A stretch of DNA of 64,000 nucleotides. Source: Bacteroidetes bacterium HLUCCA01. GTDB lineage: Bacteria; Bacteroidota; Rhodothermia; Balneolales; HLUCCA01. Location: the NCBI GenBank assembly GCA_001314545.1, contig LIHN01000017.1, positions 125,181 to 189,180 on the forward strand. Reading direction: 5' to 3'. Within the stretch, counting starts at the first letter, position 1; every line of letters begins with the position of its first letter. Positions 8,720-18,571 of this stretch are shown in pieces. Below the pieces are notes generated by a model that saw only the letters and a program-made list of their open reading frames with translations, was not told the origin of the DNA and searched no databases. A program made the position numbers and the translations under genes.

Positions 8720-11572
8720 ATGAGCGCCGACTATCAAAAACAGATTGAACAACTTGCAGAAATCATTCAGCTTCTGGCCAATATCGGTCCGGGCGATCAG
8801 GACGGGATTATGCAGGCCGGCGCTAAACTGGAAGACGCAATTGAGGGCTTTGGTCACAATGCTACCCAGCTGAACCGGCTGGTGGAGCTGGCCTGGGAGG
8901 GAATCAAGCATCTTTATGCCCGTGACGATTTCTTCATGACGGTCAAAATGGCCACAATGCAGGCTGTAAACACGATTCGGGAATATGCGCTGACCAGCGG
9001 CGATATCGATGTGCGCGACTTTGAGCGGGCCTGCGATATCATGCAAAAAGCCTTGAAGGGTGACGGCGAGTCGGCCGACAAAATTATTGAACTGCCGCCC
9101 GAAACTCCTGTTGATACCGATTCCATACCGGTTACACCGGTTTCCCGCACGGTTGAGGCCGTAAGTCTGGATGAGGTAAATGCGGCCTTCATGAAGCTGG
9201 ATGTCGAAACACTCACACCGGACCTGCTCCGCGACTTTTATGAGAAGCTGGATGCAGCGGCAAGTCAGTACGAAGACGAGGTTGGAGCGCTTCTGCAGCA
9301 GGCGGTTACCGCGCTTACCGAAGCGCCGGACCCGGAAACTATGATAGCATCGGTAGGACAGAAGCTGGAAGAAGCCTCGGAAGCCAAGATGATGCTGGAT
9401 TTTGCAGGCGAGTCTGCCTCAGGGTCGCCTGCGGCCGAAACTATGCCGGATTTGGATGAAAACGGCACGGTAAAACCTTCTTCTGACACGCTTTCTGCTG
9501 ATAACGCCGAAGCGGAAACTCCGTCATCACCGGAAAGCACGCAAACGGATCCGGTTGTGGCAACCACCGGGAATCATACCGTATCCGCTTCTGAAACAGC
9601 AGCCGCTAATCCGGATCCGGTTGAATCTCCAGCGACTTCCCCGTCCGTTCAACCACCTGCGCCACAAAGCCCGCCTCCTGCTCCGCGCACGGGGTCGGCT
9701 GTCATCGACCCGGCCGCTCCGGCTACACCGGATTTTGAAGTACCCGGGGATGCAGACACGGATCTGCTTCAGGAGTTTTATACCGAATGTACCGAGCTGA
9801 TCGGAATTGCAGAGGAGGCCCTCCTCGAACTGGAAAACAATCCGGATGACGACGAGTTGATCAACCAGGTATTTCGTGCGTTTCACACCATCAAAGGTAC
9901 GGCAGCTTTTCTGGGACTGGTTCCGGTGTCTGAGTTTGCCCATCATGTGGAGACCCTGCTCAGCATGGTACGTGACAATGAAATCGGGTATACGAATCAG
10001 GCGGCCGATATTACGCTGGACTCCCTGGATACCATTAAGTCTATGGTAGAGGAAGTGCCAACCCTGGCGCCCGGTAAGCTATTGCACATTCCACCGGCAT
10101 TTGATGCGCTCAAGCAGCGCTTGATTTATGTGGAAGAGCACGGAAAATTTGACGGATTACCCGATGTAGCTGCGTCAACGCCATCGGCAGCGGCCGCTTC
10201 TGTAGAACGTGCAGGCGGGTCGGACGTTGAAGAAGCTCCCAAAGCGCCGGAACCATCTCAACCCGCTACCAAGGCGACATCCACCGAGGATGAATCCGTA
10301 ATGGATGACTGGTCGGAGCCTGAAGAGACTGAAATGCAGCCTGTGGCGCCGGAGGCTGCAATCAAGTCGGCGGCCCCTGCAGCCACCAACGGCTCGGCCC
10401 GCAGTAACGGAAGCGCGCCCAAAGCGGAGGCAGAAAGTACGGTGCGCGTTAACACGGAGCGACTCGACCGGCTCATCGACATGGTGGGAGAGCTGGTGAT
10501 TGCCCACTCCGTGGTAGCACAAGATCACGTTGTTGCCTCTGACAGTGATCTGCTCCGCAAGGTGACGCATACCACCAAGATTTTGCGCGAACTTCAGGAT
10601 ATCAGTCTGAAACTGCGTATGGTTCCCCTCAAGGCAACCTTCCAGAAAATGAACCGCCTCGTACGGGATCTTTCCCGGAAAGCCGGTAAGCAGGTGGCCT
10701 TCAAAACGGTTGGTGATGATACCGAAATTGATCGCAATATGGTGGATATCATCAATGAACCGCTCATTCACATGCTGCGAAATTCGCTGGATCACGGGGT
10801 TGAAACACCCGAGCAGCGTGCCAAAACCGGCAAGGATCCGGTTGCCAACGTGTATCTGCGTGCCTATCAGCAGGGCGGGAAGGTTGTAATCGAAATTGAA
10901 GATGACGGTCGGGGCCTGAATACGGAAAAAATTTATGCCAAGGCACTGGAGAAAGGTATTGCAGACCCGAACCGTAAATACACGGATCATGAGATCCATA
11001 ATTTCATTTTTTTACCGGGTTTCTCCACCGCCGATGTGGTCACGGATCTGTCAGGCCGGGGTGTGGGCATGGATGTGGTCCGCCGGTCTATCGACAAACT
11101 TCAGGGCAAGGTGGATGTAAGTTCAGAAACCGGAATGGGATCTATGGTGACCATCGAGCTTCCCTTTACCCTGGCCATCACAGACGGAATGCTGGTACGG
11201 GTTGGCCACCAGCGGTTCATTGTGCCGACCATCAACATAGACATGACCTTCCGTCCGGATGAAAATGCCAACTTTACCATAATGGGCGACAGTGAGAACG
11301 TGATGTTCCGCGGGTCATCCATCCCGATTATCCGCCTGCATCGAATGTTCAATGTTCCCGATGCTGCTGAATCCATTCAGGACGGGGTATTGATGGTGAT
11401 AAATAGTAACAGGCAGAAATATGCCCTGCTGATTGACGAGGTCCTCGGGCAGCAGCATCTGGTGGGTAAATCCATCTCCATGCCGGTGAAACTGCAGAAC
11501 ATCTCCGGTGGTGCTATACTCGGTGACGGGCAGGTCGGGCTCATACTAGACACGGTAGCTTTAGTGAGCTGA
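8720..11572 (+). CDS. cheA: Chemotaxis histidine kinase CheA
   Basis: 950 aa; HPt motif FRAFHTIKGTAAFLG, dimerization region, HATPase (MLRNSLDHGVETPEQR, DDGRGL, LSGRGVGMDVV), C-terminal CheW-like domain. Confidence 0.95.
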   Translation: MSADYQKQIEQLAEIIQLLANIGPGDQDGIMQAGAKLEDAIEGFGHNATQLNRLVELAWEGIKHLYARDDFFMTVKMATMQAVNTIREYALTSGDIDVRDFERACDIMQKALKGDGESADKIIELPPETPVDTDSIPVTPVSRTVEAVSLDEVNAAFMKLDVETLTPDLLRDFYEKLDAAASQYEDEVGALLQQAVTALTEAPDPETMIASVGQKLEEASEAKMMLDFAGESASGSPAAETMPDLDENGTVKPSSDTLSADNAEAETPSSPESTQTDPVVATTGNHTVSASETAAANPDPVESPATSPSVQPPAPQSPPPAPRTGSAVIDPAAPATPDFEVPGDADTDLLQEFYTECTELIGIAEEALLELENNPDDDELINQVFRAFHTIKGTAAFLGLVPVSEFAHHVETLLSMVRDNEIGYTNQAADITLDSLDTIKSMVEEVPTLAPGKLLHIPPAFDALKQRLIYVEEHGKFDGLPDVAASTPSAAAASVERAGGSDVEEAPKAPEPSQPATKATSTEDESVMDDWSEPEETEMQPVAPEAAIKSAAPAATNGSARSNGSAPKAEAESTVRVNTERLDRLIDMVGELVIAHSVVAQDHVVASDSDLLRKVTHTTKILRELQDISLKLRMVPLKATFQKMNRLVRDLSRKAGKQVAFKTVGDDTEIDRNMVDIINEPLIHMLRNSLDHGVETPEQRAKTGKDPVANVYLRAYQQGGKVVIEIEDDGRGLNTEKIYAKALEKGIADPNRKYTDHEIHNFIFLPGFSTADVVTDLSGRGVGMDVVRRSIDKLQGKVDVSSETGMGSMVTIELPFTLAITDGMLVRVGHQRFIVPTINIDMTFRPDENANFTIMGDSENVMFRGSSIPIIRLHRMFNVPDAAESIQDGVLMVINSNRQKYALLIDEVLGQQHLVGKSISMPVKLQNISGGAILGDGQVGLILDTVALVS

Positions 11573-11622
11573 CCCGCTGAACGATAATTTGATTAACCAA
11601 AAGTGGACAAAACCCTACAATT

Positions 11623-12120
11623 ATGGCAACGCAAGAAACCTCTCAAAACGAAAGCAAACTGAATGTGGAAGGTGGTAAATTCCTCACCTTTTTCCTGGGC
11701 AAGGAAGAGTATGCCCTTGAAATCCTGAAAGTTCAGGAAATTATCGGCATGATGCCCATTACGCCCGTTCCGAATATGCCCGGTTACATCCGCGGCGTAC
11801 TGAATCTGCGCGGGAAAATTATTCCGGTCATGGAACTGCGCATCCGCTTCGGTCTGATGCCGGTTGAAGATACCGAAGAAACCTGTATTGTTGTGGTTCA
11901 GTCGGGCAGTTACCTGATGGGTGTAGTGGTAGACAAGGTATCTGAAGTTGCCGAGATTGATACCAAGCAGATTGAAGAAGTCCCGACCCTGGGTGGCGCC
12001 ATGCACAATGAGTACCTGTCTGGTATCGGTAAGTTTGAAAATTCCGTTAAGCTGTTACTGGATGTTGAAAAAGTACTGTTTGATGTTCCTGAAGCTGTTC
12101 TGATGGATACTGCCATATGA
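11623..12120 (+). CDS. cheW: Chemotaxis coupling protein CheW
   Basis: FFLGKEEYALEILKVQEIIG...GVLNLRGKIIPVMELRIRFG. Confidence 0.95.
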   Translation: MATQETSQNESKLNVEGGKFLTFFLGKEEYALEILKVQEIIGMMPITPVPNMPGYIRGVLNLRGKIIPVMELRIRFGLMPVEDTEETCIVVVQSGSYLMGVVVDKVSEVAEIDTKQIEEVPTLGGAMHNEYLSGIGKFENSVKLLLDVEKVLFDVPEAVLMDTAI

Positions 12121-12950
12121 TCGGCAGACCCAAAACGGACTTGTCGAGGGCGGTGCTGACCACCTCTCACTTTAACCGGGTTAAACGCATGCTGCATGAT
12201 TACAGCGGCATTTTCCTGGGCGATGGGAAGGAGGCCCTGGTCAAAGCACGCCTGCTCAAACGTCTGCGGAAGCTGGGTCTGGACGATTTTGACGATTATT
12301 TCGATTTCATTGAAAATGATGCTACCGGCGTGGAGTTTCTCTCGCTGGTAGACGTGCTGACCACCAATAAAACCAGTTTCTTCCGGGAATCGCAGCACTT
12401 CGACTATATCAACGACGTGGTGATGCCCTCCATCAAAGACCGTGATGTTACCTGGTGGAGTGCCGGGTGTTCATCCGGTGAGGAACCGTACACCCTGGCC
12501 ATGAACTTTCTGGAGCATAAGTCGCCGGGTTCGCGGGGGAAATTACGGCTGCTGGCCACCGACATATCGAGTCTGGTTCTGCAGCGGGCCCGCGAGGGTG
12601 TTTACAGCGGTGAGCACGTTAAAGATATTCCCACAGCCATGCTGCGGAAATATTTTACACGCATAGGCGCAAATCCGGAAGCGTGGAGGGTTGATCCTCA
12701 GATAGCGGCGATGATAAAATTTGCCCGGTTAAACCTTCAGGAGCCCTGGCCCATGAAAGGACCGTTCAACATTATCATGTGCCGCAATGTGATGATTTAT
12801 TTTAACCGTGAAACCCAGCAGAAGCTGATAAAACGGTTCTATGACCTTCTTGAGCCCGGAGGATATTTGTTCCTGGGTCACTCGGAAACCATTTCAGGTC
12901 CATCCCTGGGGTTTGTGAGTGTTCGCCCGGCTGCTTATCAGAAGAAATAA
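12117..12950 (+). CDS. cheR: Chemotaxis protein methyltransferase CheR
   Basis: WWSAGCSSGEEPYTLAM; NIIMCRNVMIYFN; FLGHSET. Confidence 0.95.
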   Translation: MIGRPKTDLSRAVLTTSHFNRVKRMLHDYSGIFLGDGKEALVKARLLKRLRKLGLDDFDDYFDFIENDATGVEFLSLVDVLTTNKTSFFRESQHFDYINDVVMPSIKDRDVTWWSAGCSSGEEPYTLAMNFLEHKSPGSRGKLRLLATDISSLVLQRAREGVYSGEHVKDIPTAMLRKYFTRIGANPEAWRVDPQIAAMIKFARLNLQEPWPMKGPFNIIMCRNVMIYFNRETQQKLIKRFYDLLEPGGYLFLGHSETISGPSLGFVSVRPAAYQKK

Positions 12951-12963
12951 GGAATAACAGATT

Positions 12964-13491
12964 ATGTCACACATAATTGGGGTAGGTGATATAAAGGTTT
13001 CCTCGAACCAGGCTGATGTACTCATCACCTATGCGCTGGGAAGCTGTCTGGGCATTGTTGCCTATGATCCGGTGCTTCGGGTGGGAGGATTACTTCACGC
13101 CATGTTGCCCTTATCCAATGCCGATCCGGCAAAGGCCAAGGTGCGTCCTGCGATGTATGTAGATTCGGGTTTTTCCCTGCTCATGCGCGAAATGTTTGCC
13201 AAGGGAGCTAAAAAAGACAATATTGTGATATCCGTCGCCGGCGGAGCAAGTATGAAACAGATTTCAAACGACGATTATTTCAAAATTGGCCAACGCAATT
13301 TTACCGTTCTCCGGAAACTGCTCTGGAAGAACGGCCTGATGATTCATGCGCAGGATGTAGGCGGGGGCATTTCACGCACCATGGCCCTGCATCTGAATAA
13401 CGGCCTGGTAACCATCAACAAAAAACCCATCACCAATTCCGGTGACGGAATGCAAACCGCCTCGGGAGCCGCCCTGGCTGCTAACCGATAA
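12964..13491 (+). CDS. cheD: Chemoreceptor glutamine deamidase CheD
   Basis: ALGSCLGIVAYDP, GGLLHAMLP, GGASM. Confidence 0.92.
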   Translation: MSHIIGVGDIKVSSNQADVLITYALGSCLGIVAYDPVLRVGGLLHAMLPLSNADPAKAKVRPAMYVDSGFSLLMREMFAKGAKKDNIVISVAGGASMKQISNDDYFKIGQRNFTVLRKLLWKNGLMIHAQDVGGGISRTMALHLNNGLVTINKKPITNSGDGMQTASGAALAANR

Positions 13492-13508
13492 AACAGAGGG
13501 TTATATTT

Positions 13509-13892
13509 ATGGCACTTAATGTTTTAGTAGTTGACGACTCCGCCCTGATGCGCAACATCGTCATCAAAGTACTCAAGCTCAGTGATATTGACATCGCTGA
13601 CATCTTTCAGGCCGGCAACGGTCAGGAAGCCCTTGAACAGCTCAACAACAACTGGATTGATCTGATGCTTCTTGACATCAACATGCCCGTGATGAGCGGG
13701 CTGGAGCTGCTGGATATTGTCCGCGCAAATCCGGAAACCAAAGACCTCCCCATAATCATGGTAACCTCCGAAAGTCAGGAAAAACGGATCAGTACCATTG
13801 AACAAAAGGGGGCCGGCTTTGTTCACAAACCGTTTACGCCGGAGCTGCTGCGCGACCAGATTCTAAAGGCAACTGGGGTGACTCATGAATAG
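13509..13892 (+). CDS. cheY: CheY-like response regulator
   Basis: 127 aa; [37 protein letters not shown]. Confidence 0.9.
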   Translation: MALNVLVVDDSALMRNIVIKVLKLSDIDIADIFQAGNGQEALEQLNNNWIDLMLLDINMPVMSGLELLDIVRANPETKDLPIIMVTSESQEKRISTIEQKGAGFVHKPFTPELLRDQILKATGVTHE

Positions 13893-14343
13893 CGATCTTA
13901 ACGAACAAATCCGTGTACTCGCACTCCGTGCTTTTGAGTCGATGTGTTTCATGTTTGAAATGGATGACGACTTCGGCGATGGCGATATGGCCATCGCAAC
14001 GGATTACAAAGATTCCGTAGTCATACGCTTTGACGGTGATGTCAACGGCGGTATGCTGATCAGCGCGTCACCCGATCTGCGGCAGGCCGCCGCCATGAAT
14101 ATGCTGGGAACGGACGATGTAGATGAGCAGCATAAAAAGGATGCCTGTTTTGAGCTGGCCAATATAATTTGCGGCAACATCGTACCGCTGCTCAACAAAA
14201 ATGACGGAGTGAGCTTCATTCAAAGTCCACGGACAGCAACCAAAGTGGAAGCCAGCGGCGCTGCGTTCAAGGGATTTCACGAAGAAGTGGTGTCACTGAG
14301 TCTGGATGAAGGAACCTGTGAAATCCGGGTTTATTACCTGTAG
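13885..14343 (+). CDS. cheX: CheX-like CheY-P phosphatase family protein
   Basis: 152 aa; ACFELANIICGN (ExxN motif); overlaps the cheY stop. Confidence 0.75.
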   Translation: MNSDLNEQIRVLALRAFESMCFMFEMDDDFGDGDMAIATDYKDSVVIRFDGDVNGGMLISASPDLRQAAAMNMLGTDDVDEQHKKDACFELANIICGNIVPLLNKNDGVSFIQSPRTATKVEASGAAFKGFHEEVVSLSLDEGTCEIRVYYL

Positions 14344-14349
14344 CCCTAG

Positions 14350-15417
<1,068 letters not shown>

Positions 15418-15578
15418 GTTCAGCAAGGAAGTGCCCGTTGTACAAAGGGTAGGTACAGTCATTACATGCCCCATGTGCAGTGCGAAGTGCTGATCGGTAT
15501 GAGGGCACAGCCTGATCGGGATAGTGGGTTTCCTATGGAGCGTGCCGCAACTGCAAGCCGCAGGCCGTGCGTCAACAA

Positions 15579-16592
15579 CTACTGCGGAGGAAGCATGATC
15601 TCGAAGATGACGCCGTTTTCTGCATCGTTTTGTTTCAGGAATACCGAGGCACCTACATGGCGGAGCACGATGTGGGCCAGCGTCAGTCCGATACCCAGGC
15701 TGTTGGCTCTGGTGGTTATGAACGGATGGAATACCTTGTCTGCAATTTCTTCCGGGATAGCGCGACCATAATTGATGACCCGAATCCGGTTTTTTTCGAC
15801 TTCCACCCGAACCGGTTTTTCACCGCGGTTAAAGTCGACGGCGTTGTCGAGCAGAATTTTCAGTGCGTGCTGCAGTTTGGCTTCATTGGTATAGACCAGG
15901 GGTTCCTGGCGGGGACGCTGCACAATGACCGGTTTTCCGGTTTCGGAGACCTTGCTGTTGGCCACTTGTTCGGCTGACCGCCCGATGGCAACCGGCTCTG
16001 AGGCATAGAGTACCTCGTCTTCGCGTTCCAGGGCCTGCAGTAAATCCAGTTCCTCCAGCATTTCCACCAATTGGGTGAGCCCCAGGTCTACTTTTTCCAG
16101 ATACACGCTGGATCGGCCGATGTTGGCGGGATCTTTCAACAGGGAGACAAACCCTTGTATTCCGGTAATCGGAGAACGAAAACGGTGAAGCAGCACAGCG
16201 TTCAGGTCGCTCACGGCATTCAGCATATCGGACGTAGGCAGCTGGTCGTCCTGGAGCAGGACCACTTTAACCAGCTGTTCGCCGGCATACTCAAACGGAG
16301 TGTGCTGAATACGCAGCCATTGGTTGTTGAAATAGACCAGCTCGCCGAATTTCGGGTCGGAAACCGACTCGATGAACGTAGACAGTTCCCAGCCGGTGAC
16401 GGCTTCGGTGCCGCAACCGGAAAACGCCGCTTCATTCGCGCATAAAATCTTATGATCCTGTGCGTCTATGACAAACGTCGGGTTAGGACTATCTGCTATG
16501 AGTATTTGCAAGCTTCGGAGGTCAAAACCGGTCTGCGGGCGGGTAGCCGGCAGATGCATGGTTGGATATATGGAGGTATTGGTGTTCATCAT
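15579..16592 (-). CDS. PAS-containing histidine kinase
   Basis: 337 aa; PAS-like N-terminus, H-box LLHRFRSPITGIQGFVSLL, HATPase motifs (LLDNAVDFN, SLGIGLTLAHIV). Confidence 0.8.
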   Translation of the reverse strand: MMNTNTSIYPTMHLPATRPQTGFDLRSLQILIADSPNPTFVIDAQDHKILCANEAAFSGCGTEAVTGWELSTFIESVSDPKFGELVYFNNQWLRIQHTPFEYAGEQLVKVVLLQDDQLPTSDMLNAVSDLNAVLLHRFRSPITGIQGFVSLLKDPANIGRSSVYLEKVDLGLTQLVEMLEELDLLQALEREDEVLYASEPVAIGRSAEQVANSKVSETGKPVIVQRPRQEPLVYTNEAKLQHALKILLDNAVDFNRGEKPVRVEVEKNRIRVINYGRAIPEEIADKVFHPFITTRANSLGIGLTLAHIVLRHVGASVFLKQNDAENGVIFEIMLPPQ

Positions 16593-16893
16593 ACACTCAT
16601 TATCAGCCGACCCTCAGAATCTCTTAAGCTGATTTAACGACCTTACATACAGGTGGAAAAATTTGCCGTGAGAAAAGAACGGCGGAAAATCTTGAATGAA
16701 CACGCGGCCGGATTACTGTGCCGGACTACACAGGTAACGCAGTTGTCAGTGACGTTGGTATGGCACGTGAAAGTGAAACGATGTGGTGACGGTGCAGTTA
16801 CATGCGTCTGCCAACAACCTGACTGGGAGCAATGTAGCAAATTAACCGTTGATATCCACCTATATGATTTTTCCTTGCCGCCGGGGGCAGGAA

Positions 16894-16909
16894 TGGCATA
16901 ACTCTTGCT
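16894..16909 (+). promoter_or_regulatory. Candidate sigma-54 promoter for the flgB operon
   Basis: TGGCATAACTCTTGCT with correct GG/GC spacing, 50 bp upstream of flgB. Confidence 0.65.
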
Positions 16910-16959
16910 GTTAGTCTTACAGTCATTATGTTCAACGTTCATTTTTCGAGTCTTTTCCG

Positions 16960-17304
16960 ATGAAACTCATCGACAGTGATCATTCCCTCTTATTAGGCAA
17001 GGCCATGGATGCCATGTCGCTTCGGCAGCGCATTACCGCCGCCAACGTGGCCAATGCCGACACGCCGGGGTATCGTCGCCATCAGGTTGACTTTGAGGAA
17101 GAGCTGCGAAGAGTGCAGGAATCGGGCAATACCCGCGCCCTGCGCGATGTGAACGCCAGTATCACCGAGACCAATGAGGAAGTGGTGCTGGAAAATGAGC
17201 TTATGGAAATGGCCGATACCCAGATCCGCGTGCATTTACTCACCCGCAGCCTGCGTCATCACTTTGATATGCTGCGCATTGGTATCACCGGAAATAACCG
17301 TTAA
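16960..17304 (+). CDS. flgB: Flagellar basal-body rod protein FlgB
   Basis: QRITAANVANADTPGYRRHQVDFEEELRR. Confidence 0.93.
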   Translation: MKLIDSDHSLLLGKAMDAMSLRQRITAANVANADTPGYRRHQVDFEEELRRVQESGNTRALRDVNASITETNEEVVLENELMEMADTQIRVHLLTRSLRHHFDMLRIGITGNNR

Positions 17305-17321
17305 TTCAGCAGGATTTTGCC

Positions 17322-17840
17322 ATGTTAGCTGACCGCATGTTTACCACGTTTCGTACCGCAGCCCAGGGGCTGGAGGTTCAGCGTGAGAAAATAGCCGTAG
17401 CGGGAAGAAACATCGCCCATGCCAACACGTCATCACGACCGGGCAATGAGGGTGTGTACCGCCCGCAAACCGTGGTTACATCCCTCGGAGAAGCGCAGGA
17501 CTTTCAGCGCATGCTGCTGGATAATGTCCAGTCGCTCCAGCCTTCCGGTAACGCATCGGGCACTGAATCGGATTCCGATCCGGATACCCCGGGTGTTCAG
17601 CGTGCCGCTGCATTCACCCACAATATGGGTCCGCGCATGCAGGTGGTAGAAACCGATGCCTTCCGCTATGAATTTGACCCCAATCATCCCGATGCCGACG
17701 AAAACGGCATGGTTCAGTACCCCGACGTAGACCTCATTCGTGAAATGACCCAGCTTGTCAGTGCCAACAGACTGTATGAAGCCAATCTGAGTGTGGTTGA
17801 AGCCGAAAAACAAATTATCCGACGATCCTTAGAAATCTGA
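17322..17840 (+). CDS. flgC: Flagellar basal-body rod protein FlgC
   Basis: N-terminal rod motif; C-terminal YPDVDLIREMTQLVSANRLYEANLSVVEAEKQIIRRSLEI. Confidence 0.93.
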   Translation: MLADRMFTTFRTAAQGLEVQREKIAVAGRNIAHANTSSRPGNEGVYRPQTVVTSLGEAQDFQRMLLDNVQSLQPSGNASGTESDSDPDTPGVQRAAAFTHNMGPRMQVVETDAFRYEFDPNHPDADENGMVQYPDVDLIREMTQLVSANRLYEANLSVVEAEKQIIRRSLEI

Positions 17841-17848
17841 GTCTTATC

Positions 17849-18076
17849 ATGAACATCAATTCATTACAAGCACAGCAACTTACAGACGTCTCGCGCACAT
17901 CGGGCCTTCGTAAGGCTGCCGAAATGGTGGCACCGCCCAAGCTCTCCCAGGATGAGATGAATATGATCTCCAAAGAGTTTCCGGCCGGGAAAACCATGAC
18001 CTGGTACTCCAACAACGGCAGCAAACATGAAGAGCAGCTGGCCGTTCGCGGAAGCCGAATCGACATTAAAGTGTAG
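17849..18076 (+). CDS. Small hypothetical protein embedded between flgC and fliE
   Basis: 75 aa ORF tightly packed in the operon with short gaps on both sides. Confidence 0.65.
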   Translation: MNINSLQAQQLTDVSRTSGLRKAAEMVAPPKLSQDEMNMISKEFPAGKTMTWYSNNGSKHEEQLAVRGSRIDIKV

Positions 18077-18087
18077 AGGCTCCTGGT

Positions 18088-18558
18088 ATGAACTTTCCGA
18101 TCAATGTCAACAGTATCCGGCTGCCCGAAAGTGTGGGCGGCGTTCAGCTTCCACAGGGGCTGAATAACCTGGATCTGAACAATCTGAATCTCAACGACCT
18201 TAACCTGAACGAGCTTCGTGAGCAGTTACCCGAAGAACTGGCAGGTATCCGTCTTGACGGAACAGCGAGTGCGCCGCGCGAACTGGATGGGATCCGGAAT
18301 ATGGGTCCGATGGCCCCCCGCGTCAGCGGTATGGGTGGACCCAGTTTCGGGAGCCTTCTCAGCAGTGCCATTAAATCGGTAGATGAATCCATGAAAACAG
18401 CCGATCAGAGCGGACAGGATTTCCTGGCAGGAAAAACTGATAATGTGCACGATGTGATGATCAATATGCAACGTGCTCAGCTCAGTTTTCAGATGCTGGT
18501 AGAAATACGAAATAAAGCCGTTGAGGCCTATCAGGAACTCAGCCGAATGCAAATTTAA
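18088..18558 (+). CDS. fliE: Flagellar hook-basal body protein FliE with N-terminal extension
   Basis: C-terminal FliE-type SFGSLLSSAIKSVDESMKTADQSGQDFLAGKTDNVHDVMINMQRAQLSFQMLVEIRNKAVEAYQELSRMQI. Confidence 0.9.
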   Translation: MNFPINVNSIRLPESVGGVQLPQGLNNLDLNNLNLNDLNLNELREQLPEELAGIRLDGTASAPRELDGIRNMGPMAPRVSGMGGPSFGSLLSSAIKSVDESMKTADQSGQDFLAGKTDNVHDVMINMQRAQLSFQMLVEIRNKAVEAYQELSRMQI

Positions 18559-18571
18559 AAGGTAACAACAG

